The notes under the pieces: generated by a model
Databases searched by the model: none
Seen by the model: the letters and a program-made list of their open reading frames with translations, nothing else
Told to the model about the DNA's origin: nothing
Source: Lactobacillus johnsonii
GTDB lineage: Bacteria; Bacillota; Bacilli; Lactobacillales; Lactobacillaceae
Direction of reading: 5' to 3'
DNA length: 64,000 bases
Assembly: GCF_014058685.1 (NCBI RefSeq)
Contig: NZ_CP059055.1
Span: forward strand, 1,240,001-1,304,000
Part shown: piece after piece, positions 18,541 to 26,648 of the stretch
Position numbering within the stretch: position 1 is the stretch's first letter
How the letters are laid out: each line of letters starts with the position of its first letter
Made by a program: the position numbers and the translations under genes

Positions 18541-19074
18541 TTAGAAATAGTATTCTTTTTTCAAAAATGGATACTCTTCAGCTAGTTTTACCCAGAACCA
18601 ATAAGTACATAAAACAAGAATTAAGCACCATAGTAAATTAGGCAAAATACTACGTGAAAAACTAGCAAAAGACAATTGGATTATGCCTACCATATTAAAC
18701 ATCAAAAACACATAAGCACTTACGCATAAATAAGTAACTAAACAGATTAATAATCTAAACCAGAATACTTCTGGAAGAAAGCGAGCACTTTGCTGAATAA
18801 TAAAACAGATTAAAGGAAAAGCTACAGTATAAATTCCAATAATTCCTAAATAGTATAGATCCGCAATAAGGCCTAATCCTAAGCAGAGCCAAATATCAGC
18901 ATCATTTTTATCATCGCATAGAGAAATTAAGGTAATCCCAATAATTGTTAACCAACAACTTCCAGAAAAACCTCGATGAAAGATAAAAGTCTGTAAATTA
19001 TAAGCTAATACTCCATCTAGAATTAATGCCACAAACAAAGCAATGGCAACATACCATCGACGTAATTCTGCCAT
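18541..19074 (-). CDS. mreD: Rod shape-determining protein MreD
   Basis: 177 aa integral membrane protein with five to six predicted helices (starting MAELRRWYVAIALFVALILD and ending WVKLAEEYPFLKKEYYF). MreD is poorly conserved in sequence; the call relies on size, topology and its start overlapping the mreC stop. It works with MreC, MreB and RodA/PBP2 in lateral wall elongation. Confidence 0.88.
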   Translation of the reverse strand: MAELRRWYVAIALFVALILDGVLAYNLQTFIFHRGFSGSCWLTIIGITLISLCDDKNDADIWLCLGLGLIADLYYLGIIGIYTVAFPLICFIIQQSARFLPEVFWFRLLICLVTYLCVSAYVFLMFNMVGIIQLSFASFSRSILPNLLWCLILVLCTYWFWVKLAEEYPFLKKEYYF

Positions 19075-19925
19075 TACTCTTCAACCTTTCTTTTAATTAC
19101 AGATACAACTGATGGATCGTTAAGGTTACCTGCTGGTTGAATTTCGACAACATCTGATAAGCCAAAAGTATCCCGGGTTGTTTTCTTAACTGTTCCTATT
19201 AAGAGACCTTTTGGAGATAGGCCACCCATTCCACTAGTATAAACTCGGGTTCCTTTCTTCAATTTTTGACCATCAACTACTTGGGTAAATGCTATTTGAT
19301 TATTTCCAACAACAGAAATTACTCCATGAACTTTTTTACCATTAGCTGCATCAGCTTCTACAGCAAATTTATTTGTTGATTTATCAGTTGTAGTAATCAG
19401 TTCGACCTTTGAAGTAGTACTATTTACCTCAACAACCCGTCCAATTACACCTTTACCTGCCATAACAGGCATATTCTTCTTAACACCTGCTCTTGAACCT
19501 TGATCAATAATTAATAAATCTGACCAAGTATCTGCAGCACGAGAAATCACCGAACCATTAATAATTGTATAGTCCGTCAAAGTTTTCTTTAATTTTAAAG
19601 CTTGCTTTAACTGAGTGTTCTCAGCTTCAAGTGAACTATTTCGAGCCTTAGTTTGAGCAAGATTATCAACTTGCTTTTTTAAATGATCGTTTTCAGCTTG
19701 AGTATTAAACAGATCTTCTACATTAGCCGCCCCATTAGAAATTAAGTTAATTGGCCAATTAACTACTCGGGTTACTATGGAAACCGTATCATTACCAATT
19801 TTTTGAACTAAAAAAGGTGATTGTCTCCTATTACGTAAGCGAACAGAAATAGATAACATACTTAAAACTAAAATAACTAGGACAAAAATTGTCAATAACT
19901 TTTTGTTTTTGAGAAATTTTTTCAT
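19074..19925 (-). CDS. mreC: Rod shape-determining protein MreC
   Basis: 283 aa: short cytoplasmic N-terminus, one membrane helix (residues about 11-28), coiled coil (ENDHLKKQVDNLAQTKARN...ENTQLKQAL) and two beta-barrel domains. Family motifs include VISRAADTWSDLLIIDQGS, GVIGRVVEV and VYTSGMGGLSPKGLLIGTV. It connects the elongation synthases with cytoplasmic MreB. It is separated from mreB by a terminator-like hairpin (19960-19986), so its level may be lower than that of mreB. Confidence 0.95.
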   Translation of the reverse strand: MKKFLKNKKLLTIFVLVILVLSMLSISVRLRNRRQSPFLVQKIGNDTVSIVTRVVNWPINLISNGAANVEDLFNTQAENDHLKKQVDNLAQTKARNSSLEAENTQLKQALKLKKTLTDYTIINGSVISRAADTWSDLLIIDQGSRAGVKKNMPVMAGKGVIGRVVEVNSTTSKVELITTTDKSTNKFAVEADAANGKKVHGVISVVGNNQIAFTQVVDGQKLKKGTRVYTSGMGGLSPKGLLIGTVKKTTRDTFGLSDVVEIQPAGNLNDPSVVSVIKRKVEE

Positions 19926-19958
19926 CTACTACTATCTTCCTAATTTAAAAGTTAATAG

Positions 19959-19986
19959 AAAAAGACCGGCTTTTACGCCGGTCTCT
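19959..19986 (-). terminator. Intercistronic terminator/attenuator between mreB and mreC
   Basis: On the minus strand GACCGGC (plus 977-983 of the 19 kb block) and GCCGGTC (964-970) form a strong GC stem extended by GA/TC. It has a short loop and a U-run at 19959-19963. It lies between the mreB stop (19990) and the mreC ribosome site (about 19936-19941), where no clear promoter is seen. It probably gives partial termination. Confidence 0.8.
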
Positions 19987-19989
19987 AAA

Positions 19990-20991
19990 TTAACGTCTCT
20001 TACGCATAACTTCAATATTTTTGAGAGATTCACCGGTACCAATTGCAACACAATCAAGTGGATCTTGAGCAATAAAGACTGGAACTTTAGTAGCATCTGA
20101 AATAACTTCCGGTAAGTTCTTCAAAAGAGCTCCACCACCGGTTAATACGATACCATGGTCAATAACATCAGCAGCAATTTCTGGAGATGTTTCTTCCAAA
20201 GTTTCTTTAATTGCTACAATTATATTTTGAACTACTTCTTGAATAGCTTTTGCAACATCTTCTGCATTAATATCAATTGACTTTGGTAATCCTGTGACTA
20301 AATCACGTCCACGAATATTCATTGATTCAATTTCTTTTGCCTTTTCAACTGAAGCAGAAGCAATTTGAATCTTAATAGTTTCAGCAGTTCTTTCACCAAT
20401 TAATAAGTTGTAATTTTGATGAATATAAGTTGCAATTGAACTATTAAACTTATCTCCTGCCATTCTAGTAGAACGAGATGAAACAATACCACCTAATGAG
20501 ATAGTTGCCACATCAGTAGTTCCCCCACCAATATCAACAACCATTGAACCTGTTGGATCCATAACAGGAAGGCCAGCACCAATAGCTGCAGCAAATGGTT
20601 CTTCAATTACGTATGCTTCACGTGCACCAGCAACTCTAGCTGCATCAATAACAGCTCTCTTTTCAACTTCAGTTACACCTGATGGTACACAAATCATTGC
20701 AGCTGGTTTTGAATTACCAACTGTTTTTTCCATGAAATACTTAAGCATAGCAGCAGTTGTATCGTAATCTGCAATTACTCCATCTTTCATTGGTCGAATA
20801 GCAACAATTGATCCAGGAGTTCTACCAATCATCTCTTTGGCTTCGGAACCAACTGCAATAACTTCACCCGTTTGAGTATTCTTAGCAACAACAGAAGGTT
20901 CACGTAAGACAATACCTTTACCTTCAATATAAACGAGTGTGTTGGCAGTTCCCAAATCAATCCCAATATTTTTAGATCCTAATCCAAACAC
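19990..20991 (-). CDS. mreB: Rod shape-determining actin homologue MreB
   Basis: 333 aa. Nucleotide-binding motifs are [15 protein letters not shown] (phosphate 1), [19 protein letters not shown] (phosphate 2) and [13 protein letters not shown] (adenosine). The start is GTG at 20991 with AAGGAGAG upstream. MreB filaments guide the elongation machinery. A second paralogue, Mbl, is encoded at 42874-43863. A promoter lies at about 21062-21083. Confidence 0.97.
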   Translation of the reverse strand: MFGLGSKNIGIDLGTANTLVYIEGKGIVLREPSVVAKNTQTGEVIAVGSEAKEMIGRTPGSIVAIRPMKDGVIADYDTTAAMLKYFMEKTVGNSKPAAMICVPSGVTEVEKRAVIDAARVAGAREAYVIEEPFAAAIGAGLPVMDPTGSMVVDIGGGTTDVATISLGGIVSSRSTRMAGDKFNSSIATYIHQNYNLLIGERTAETIKIQIASASVEKAKEIESMNIRGRDLVTGLPKSIDINAEDVAKAIQEVVQNIIVAIKETLEETSPEIAADVIDHGIVLTGGGALLKNLPEVISDATKVPVFIAQDPLDCVAIGTGESLKNIEVMRKRR

Positions 20992-21061
20992 GCAAAATCT
21001 CTCCTTAAATTTATCTCTTTAATTATTTTAGCCTAAATCGTATCTTTATTTAGTCTTAGAT

Positions 21062-21084
21062 ATTATAGCATAGAAACACTGATG
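21062..21084 (-). promoter_or_regulatory. mreB promoter
   Basis: TATAAT (plus-strand complement at 21062-21067) lies about 70 nt before the mreB start. A weak TTTACA-like -35 precedes it at about 15 bases. The -10 is consensus and the -35 is not. Confidence 0.55.
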
Positions 21085-21128
21085 TAAAAATTTGCTTTAA
21101 GGAAATTTGCCTAATACTTAAGGAAGAC

Positions 21129-21740
21129 TTAAAGAAGTTCAGTCTCTCGAAAGCTTAAATAGGTATTATCTGTCACAATAAAATGATCTAAGAAATCAAT
21201 TCCCATACATTTACTTGCCTCTGCCAGCTTCTTGGTAAAACGCAAATCATGCTGCGATGGCTGTTCATCCCCACTAGGATGATTATGTGCTACAAAAAAG
21301 GCAGTACTATTATAAATGACAGCCCATCGAAAGATATCTCGGGGATGAGCAACTGCTCTATTTACCGTTCCCTGAAAAATTAATTTTTCAGCAATTATCT
21401 TATTTTTTGAATCCAGATAAATCCCATATAGCTCTTCTTGCGGACGGCCACATAATTTATCCGCGATATAGCATCCTACTTGTGAACTTGAGTAAAAACT
21501 CTCAATTTTCTTATTATTGACGCTCTTTACGCGCTCCAATAACAATTGAAGTAAAATTGCTACCTCATCATTGCAACTTGGGCTAGCAGCAAATTGCCAT
21601 AGTTCCTTAAAGCTACTGATCCCTACCTCATCTAGTTTTCTAAATAAACTATTAAATGTAAGAATATCTTTTTTCTCTAACGATTCAGCTAATTTCTTTA
21701 TTAAATCAACATCAGTCTGCAATAATTCTTCTTTTTTCAT
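21129..21740 (-). CDS. radC: RadC family JAB-domain protein
   Basis: 203 aa. The C-terminal JAB/MPN metalloprotease-like domain carries the metal-binding HNHPSGD...D motif (VAHNHPSGDEQPSQHD), preceded by E in the usual position. The N-terminal part resembles the helix-hairpin-helix region. Historically named a DNA repair protein, its real activity is unresolved. Start ATG 21740 is preferred to TTG 21749, which is too close to the AAGGAG site. It is the last gene after valS-folC-HAD and lies upstream-adjacent to mreB, a common Firmicutes order. Confidence 0.9.
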   Translation of the reverse strand: MKKEELLQTDVDLIKKLAESLEKKDILTFNSLFRKLDEVGISSFKELWQFAASPSCNDEVAILLQLLLERVKSVNNKKIESFYSSSQVGCYIADKLCGRPQEELYGIYLDSKNKIIAEKLIFQGTVNRAVAHPRDIFRWAVIYNSTAFFVAHNHPSGDEQPSQHDLRFTKKLAEASKCMGIDFLDHFIVTDNTYLSFRETELL

Positions 21741-21778
21741 AAATATCAATTACTCCTTTGATATTTATTACGAAAAAA

Positions 21779-22459
21779 CTATTTAATTTTTTCAAGAAAA
21801 GCATAAAAATCTTTGCAGATTAATGTCGCCTTATCTTTATCTAAATTTGTTGGTTGCTTTAAATCTGGAACCATTACGCATTTTAAACCCGCAGCACTTG
21901 CTGCTGCAACACCTGTGCTTGAATCTTCAAATACTAGTAGATTCTCTTTAGGTAATTGCATTTTTTTAGCAGCCAGTAGATAAATATCTGGTGCTGGCTT
22001 AGCTTTAATATTTCCAGATTCAACATCTTTATAACTTAGATAAAAATCAAAGTAATATTTTATTTTTAAAACATCTAAATTATGGACAATTACATTCTCA
22101 TAATTACTCGATGCAATTGATAATTTGATATTTTTCTCTTTAAATACCGCTAATGCTTCTCGTACTCCTGGTTGAAGTCTAAGTTTACCTTCATCAGTCC
22201 ATTTCCAGACTAAGTCATCAGTTCTTTTAATAAATTTATCTCGATCGGCTTCAGTCTTGAAATGTTTATGATAAAAATCTTCCATTTCCTTAACTGAAGA
22301 ACCAACTAGTTTCAGATAACTATCATCAGGAATATCTAAATTTGCTTCTTTAGCAGCTACGATATTAGCATCCCAATACAACTTTTCGGAATTAACTAAT
22401 AATCCATCCATATCAAAAATTATACCTTCAATAGGATCAGCAATATCTTCAACTTTCAT
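21779..22459 (-). CDS. HAD superfamily (subfamily IA) phosphatase/phosphomutase
   Basis: 226 aa. HAD motif I is FDMDGLLVNSE with both Asp residues, motif II is SIASSN, the motif III lysine lies in IKAKPAPDIYLLAA, and motif IV is LVFEDSSTGV. The helical cap domain lies between motifs I and II. This layout fits beta-phosphoglucomutase-like or sugar-phosphate phosphatases. Exact substrate cannot be told. It overlaps the end of folC by 11 nt, so the two are translationally linked. Confidence 0.88.
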   Translation of the reverse strand: MKVEDIADPIEGIIFDMDGLLVNSEKLYWDANIVAAKEANLDIPDDSYLKLVGSSVKEMEDFYHKHFKTEADRDKFIKRTDDLVWKWTDEGKLRLQPGVREALAVFKEKNIKLSIASSNYENVIVHNLDVLKIKYYFDFYLSYKDVESGNIKAKPAPDIYLLAAKKMQLPKENLLVFEDSSTGVAAASAAGLKCVMVPDLKQPTNLDKDKATLICKDFYAFLEKIK

Positions 22460-23714
22460 CTTTACCTCTTTTGCAGTAATTTAAAACTGCACCAACTAAA
22501 TAAAAAGATCCTGTCACTAATAGCATATCATCTGCCTGCAATTTATTCTTCAAGCTTGTATAAGCTTCTTCAAAATTTTCTTTATATTCAAATTCTTTTT
22601 GTGCCTCTTTTGGAAAATCTTCTAATCTAGCAGCTCTAGGATAATCAATTCGGGTTAAAGTGACTTTTTCATCCTTAAATAATTTTGTGACTGGCCCCAG
22701 GTCTTTATCTTTCATCATTCCAAGTAACACATAGATTTGTCCTTTTTTCTTCTTTCGAACTAAGTTTAAAAGATTCTCCATCGCTTGTAAATTATGTGCC
22801 CCATCGACAATGATTTCAGGACTAGTTTGAATCACATCATATCTACCAGGAATACGGGTTTCATTAATTGCTTCTTCAATCTTTTTTCTATCTAAATCAA
22901 GTTGCAACAATTGAATCGCTTGAACTGCTATCCCGATATCATAAGCTTCTACCAAAGGCCGTAATGCAAAATTATAGATATTCTTTGAATCTTGATATTT
23001 AATCACATCGGGCATTATTTTTATTTGAAAATCTCTTCCTAATAAAAATGATTTTGAATTTTCACTTTGCGCCTTATTAAGTAAAATCTCTAGTACATCT
23101 TGAGGAACATTTCCTAAGACAACAGGTCTATCAGATTTTATTATGCCACTTTTTTCTTTAGCAATATCTTTTAAAGTTGGTCCTATTATTTTTTCATGAT
23201 CTAATCCAATTGTTGTAATAACACTTACTTCAGGAATAATTACATTTGTCTTGTCATGCTCTCCTCCAATCCCCACTTCAATAACTGCATAGTCACAGTT
23301 TTCTTGAGCAAAAAATTGAAAGGCTAAAGCTACTTCATATTCAAATGTTACTAAAGAAAAATCAGGATCATCTTTTTTTAGTATCTCTATTGCCATCTCA
23401 ATTTCATTAGCTGTTTTAATGAGATCATTATTGCTTATATTTTTACCATTTAATTGAATTCTTTCATTAAATTCATATATATAAGGAGACACAAAAAGGC
23501 CAGTCTTTTGACCGGCCTTTTGCAATAGATTACTCAAATAATAGGATGTCGACCCTTTACCATTTGTTCCGGTAACATGAATTGTCTTAACACTATCTTG
23601 AGGATTATTTAACTGTTTCAAAATCCTTCGGATATAACTCAGATCATTTTTAGGATGAAGTTTGGGTAAAGAATATATTCTCTTAATTACCTGGTCAACA
23701 TTAGTAAATTTCAC
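22449..23714 (-). CDS. folC: Folylpolyglutamate synthase/dihydrofolate synthase
   Basis: 421 aa Mur-ligase-like enzyme adding glutamate to folates. The P-loop is HVTGTNGKGSTSYYL, and other family motifs are FVSPYIYEFNERIQLNG, FEYEVALAFQFFAQE, VIEVGIGGEHDKTNV and IVDGAHNLQAMENL. Length is normal. It starts 2 nt before the valS stop region (gap 2 nt), inside the T-box controlled valS operon, as in many Firmicutes. A terminator-like hairpin lies inside the coding region at 23493-23521 (see findings). Confidence 0.95.
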   Translation of the reverse strand: MKFTNVDQVIKRIYSLPKLHPKNDLSYIRRILKQLNNPQDSVKTIHVTGTNGKGSTSYYLSNLLQKAGQKTGLFVSPYIYEFNERIQLNGKNISNNDLIKTANEIEMAIEILKKDDPDFSLVTFEYEVALAFQFFAQENCDYAVIEVGIGGEHDKTNVIIPEVSVITTIGLDHEKIIGPTLKDIAKEKSGIIKSDRPVVLGNVPQDVLEILLNKAQSENSKSFLLGRDFQIKIMPDVIKYQDSKNIYNFALRPLVEAYDIGIAVQAIQLLQLDLDRKKIEEAINETRIPGRYDVIQTSPEIIVDGAHNLQAMENLLNLVRKKKKGQIYVLLGMMKDKDLGPVTKLFKDEKVTLTRIDYPRAARLEDFPKEAQKEFEYKENFEEAYTSLKNKLQADDMLLVTGSFYLVGAVLNYCKRGKDES

Positions 23715-23716
23715 TT

Positions 23717-26356
23717 CTATTTACTTTCCTTTAATTCTTTCATTCTTTCACGAACACCAGCAAGTTGACTTTCGTAGTCAGCCTTCTTTTCTTTTTCTTT
23801 ATTTATAACTGCTTCAGGAGCATGGGCTACAAATCCTTGATTTGAAAGTTTCTTTTCAGCTCTTTCAACTTCAGCTTCAAGACGTTTTTCTTCCTTTTCC
23901 ATCTTAGCGAGTTCTTCATCTACATTAACTAATTCAGTTAATGGAACAAAGATTTGAGCTCCTGGAATTACGGCAGTTTTAGCAAGTTTTGGTGCTTCAA
24001 TATCAGCTGCAACGGATAAAGCTTTTGGATGAAGGAAGTTTTCTACATATTCAGCATTATTATCCAAAACAGCTTTATTATTATCATCATCAATTTGAAT
24101 CATGATATCAATTGGGGATGACATAGGTGCGTTAACTTCCATACGGATATTTCTAACAGCCTTGATTACTTCAATTAAGAAGGCCATCTGACTGTCAGCT
24201 TCTTTGTTTTCAAATTCCTTATGAGTTTCTGGATATTTAGCTACCATAATACTCTTGCCATCGTGAGGCATTGAAAGCCATAGCTTTTCAGTTACAAATG
24301 GCATGATTGGGTGAAGTAAACGTAAGATTTGATCAAGAATCCAGATTAAGTTTTCTTGTTTTCTAGTCTTTAATTCTTCATCATTACCGTTTAATGCAAC
24401 CTTAGAAATTTCAATGTACCAATCACAGAAGTCATTCCAGATAAAGTTGTAAAGTTCACGACCAGCTTCACCAAATTGATATTCATCAAATAATCTAGTT
24501 ACTTCACTAACAGTGTGATTCAAACGGTCAAAAATCCAGCTATCTGCCAAATCAAACTTAGAAGTATCTGGCATATGCGCAGGCTTAGCATCTTCTGGCA
24601 AGTTCATAATTACGAAACGGCTTGCGTTCCAAATCTTGTTGATAAAGTTCCAGGCTGCACCCATCTTCTTAGGATCATAACGAGTATCTTGACCAGGAGC
24701 TGTACCGTTAAGTAAGAACCAACGAAGAGCGTCAGCACCATATTCATCAACAACATCCATTGGGTCAACACCGTTACCCAAAGACTTACTCATCTTACGT
24801 CCTTGTGGGTCACGAATTAAACCATGCAAAACAACATCATCAAATGGACGCTTGCCAGTGAAGTGTAAACTTTGGAAGATCATTCTTGATACCCAGAAGA
24901 AGATGATGTCATAACCAGTAACTAAAGTATTAGTTGGGAAGTAACGCTTGAAGTCTTCTGAATTTTCATCAGGCCAGCCTAAAGTAGAAAATGGCCATAA
25001 TGCACTTGAGAACCAAGTATCAAGTACATCTGGATCTTGCTCCCAGTTTTCACTATCTTTAGGAGCTTCAAGACCTACGTAAGTTTCACCAGTCTTCTTA
25101 TTGTACCAAGCTGGAATTCTGTGGCCCCACCATAATTGACGAGAAATTACCCAGTCATGAACATCGCTCATCCATTGTTCCAGAGTATGTTCAAATCTTT
25201 CAGGAACAAAGTTTACCTTGTCATCAGTCTTTTGGTTTTCCAAAACTTTTTCAGCCAATGGCTTCATCTTAACGAACCATTGTTTAGAAAGTCTTGGTTC
25301 TACTTGAACACCAGAACGCTCTGAGTGACCAACTGAGTGAACAATTGGTTCAACCTTGATTAAGAAGCCTTCTTCTTTAAGATCCTTAACTAGTGCATCC
25401 CGTGCTTCGAAACGATCCATACCAGCATACTTGCCAGCTTCTTCGTTCATCGTTCCGTTATCGTTCATAACATTGATTCTTTCTAAGTTATGACGATTAC
25501 CTACTTGGAAGTCGTTAGGATCATGAGCTGGAGTGATCTTAACAAGACCGGTACCAAATTCTGGATCAACGTGTTGGTCTTCAATAATTGGGATGTGGCG
25601 TCCAACAAGTGGTAATACTAATTCCTTACCAACAATATCTTTGTAACGTTCATCCCCTGGTGCAACAGCTACTGCAGTATCACCAAACATAGTTTCAGGA
25701 CGAGTAGTTGCAATTTCAACAAATCCAGAACCATCTGCAAATGGATACTTAATGTGGTAAAATGCGCCCTTATCATCTTTGTGAATAACTTCGATATCAC
25801 TAAGAGCTGTTTCCAATTTTGGATCCCAATTAATGATGTATTCACCACGGTAAATGAGTCCTTCATTATAAAGTTGAACGAAAACTTTTCTAACAGCTTT
25901 TGAAAGACCTTTATCAAGGGTAAATCTTTCACGAGAATAATCTAGTGAAAGACCCATCTTTGCCCATTGGCTCTTGATAATTGATGCATACTCATCTTTC
26001 CAGTCCCAAACTTGCTTAACAAAAGCTTCACGTCCCATTTCGTGACGATCTTTTCCTTGTGTACGAAGTTTAGCTTCAACTTTAGCTTGAGTTGCAATAC
26101 CAGCATGATCCATACCAGGAAGGTATAAGGTATCATAGCCCTGCATACGCTTAAAACGAATTAATGTATCTTGAATTGCTGTATCCCATGCATGTCCCAA
26201 GTGCAACTTACCAGTTACATTTGGTGGTGGGATAACGATTGAATAAGGATGAGCTTTTTTATCGCCAGATGGCTTAAAAAGGTCTTCATCAAGCCATTCC
26301 TGGTATCTTCCTTTTTCAACTTCATTAGGATTATATTTAGGTGCTAAATCTGCCAT
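23717..26356 (-). CDS. valS: Valyl-tRNA synthetase
   Basis: 879 aa class I synthetase that charges tRNA-Val. HIGH motif HLGH at residues 52-55 ([15 protein letters not shown]), KMSKS in [11 protein letters not shown], a CP1 editing domain with [16 protein letters not shown], and a C-terminal coiled coil ([20 protein letters not shown]). GGAGG precedes the ATG. It is controlled by the T-box leader upstream and followed by folC, HAD and radC. Confidence 0.97.
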   Translation of the reverse strand: MADLAPKYNPNEVEKGRYQEWLDEDLFKPSGDKKAHPYSIVIPPPNVTGKLHLGHAWDTAIQDTLIRFKRMQGYDTLYLPGMDHAGIATQAKVEAKLRTQGKDRHEMGREAFVKQVWDWKDEYASIIKSQWAKMGLSLDYSRERFTLDKGLSKAVRKVFVQLYNEGLIYRGEYIINWDPKLETALSDIEVIHKDDKGAFYHIKYPFADGSGFVEIATTRPETMFGDTAVAVAPGDERYKDIVGKELVLPLVGRHIPIIEDQHVDPEFGTGLVKITPAHDPNDFQVGNRHNLERINVMNDNGTMNEEAGKYAGMDRFEARDALVKDLKEEGFLIKVEPIVHSVGHSERSGVQVEPRLSKQWFVKMKPLAEKVLENQKTDDKVNFVPERFEHTLEQWMSDVHDWVISRQLWWGHRIPAWYNKKTGETYVGLEAPKDSENWEQDPDVLDTWFSSALWPFSTLGWPDENSEDFKRYFPTNTLVTGYDIIFFWVSRMIFQSLHFTGKRPFDDVVLHGLIRDPQGRKMSKSLGNGVDPMDVVDEYGADALRWFLLNGTAPGQDTRYDPKKMGAAWNFINKIWNASRFVIMNLPEDAKPAHMPDTSKFDLADSWIFDRLNHTVSEVTRLFDEYQFGEAGRELYNFIWNDFCDWYIEISKVALNGNDEELKTRKQENLIWILDQILRLLHPIMPFVTEKLWLSMPHDGKSIMVAKYPETHKEFENKEADSQMAFLIEVIKAVRNIRMEVNAPMSSPIDIMIQIDDDNNKAVLDNNAEYVENFLHPKALSVAADIEAPKLAKTAVIPGAQIFVPLTELVNVDEELAKMEKEEKRLEAEVERAEKKLSNQGFVAHAPEAVINKEKEKKADYESQLAGVRERMKELKESK

Positions 26357-26371
26357 TTAAATTCCTCCAAT

Positions 26372-26605
26372 AAAAAAGTCCTAGACAAATATTTGTCTAG
26401 GACGAAATTTTTCCGCGGTACCACCTACGATTAGGTATAGAAGCTATACCTCTCTTATAAGCGATAACGGCGCTGAAGTGTCCGGATTAACCTACTAAAA
26501 AATTCAATTAATCAGCTAATCAAGCTACTAGTAATATTCTTTAAGTCTCTCAGCATATTGACTTTTCTCTGTAATGCGAAATTACTCCTCTTGATTCTTG
26601 CTTTG
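26372..26605 (-). promoter_or_regulatory. T-box riboswitch of valS
   Basis: On the minus strand the T-box core AGGTGGTACCGCGG lies at 26413-26426. It is followed by a perfect terminator stem (26378-26390 with 26391-26403) and a U-run at 26372-26377, ending just before the valS ribosome site. The upstream portion folds into the long Stem I region with GAGTAA and AGAGA elements. A GTA triplet (complement of 26526-26528) is a possible valine specifier, but I cannot fix the specifier loop by eye. Regulation by uncharged tRNA-Val is the established mechanism. Confidence 0.92.
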
Positions 26606-26611
26606 TTTATG

Positions 26612-26640
26612 ATTATAGCATGAAAGAAAATAAGAAGAAA
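26612..26640 (-). promoter_or_regulatory. Promoter of the valS T-box operon
   Basis: TATAAT (complement of 26612-26617) is preceded at 17 bases by TTTCTT, giving a leader of about 250 nt before valS. The -10 is consensus and the -35 weak. Confidence 0.6.
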
Positions 26641-26648
26641 GCTAAGAA

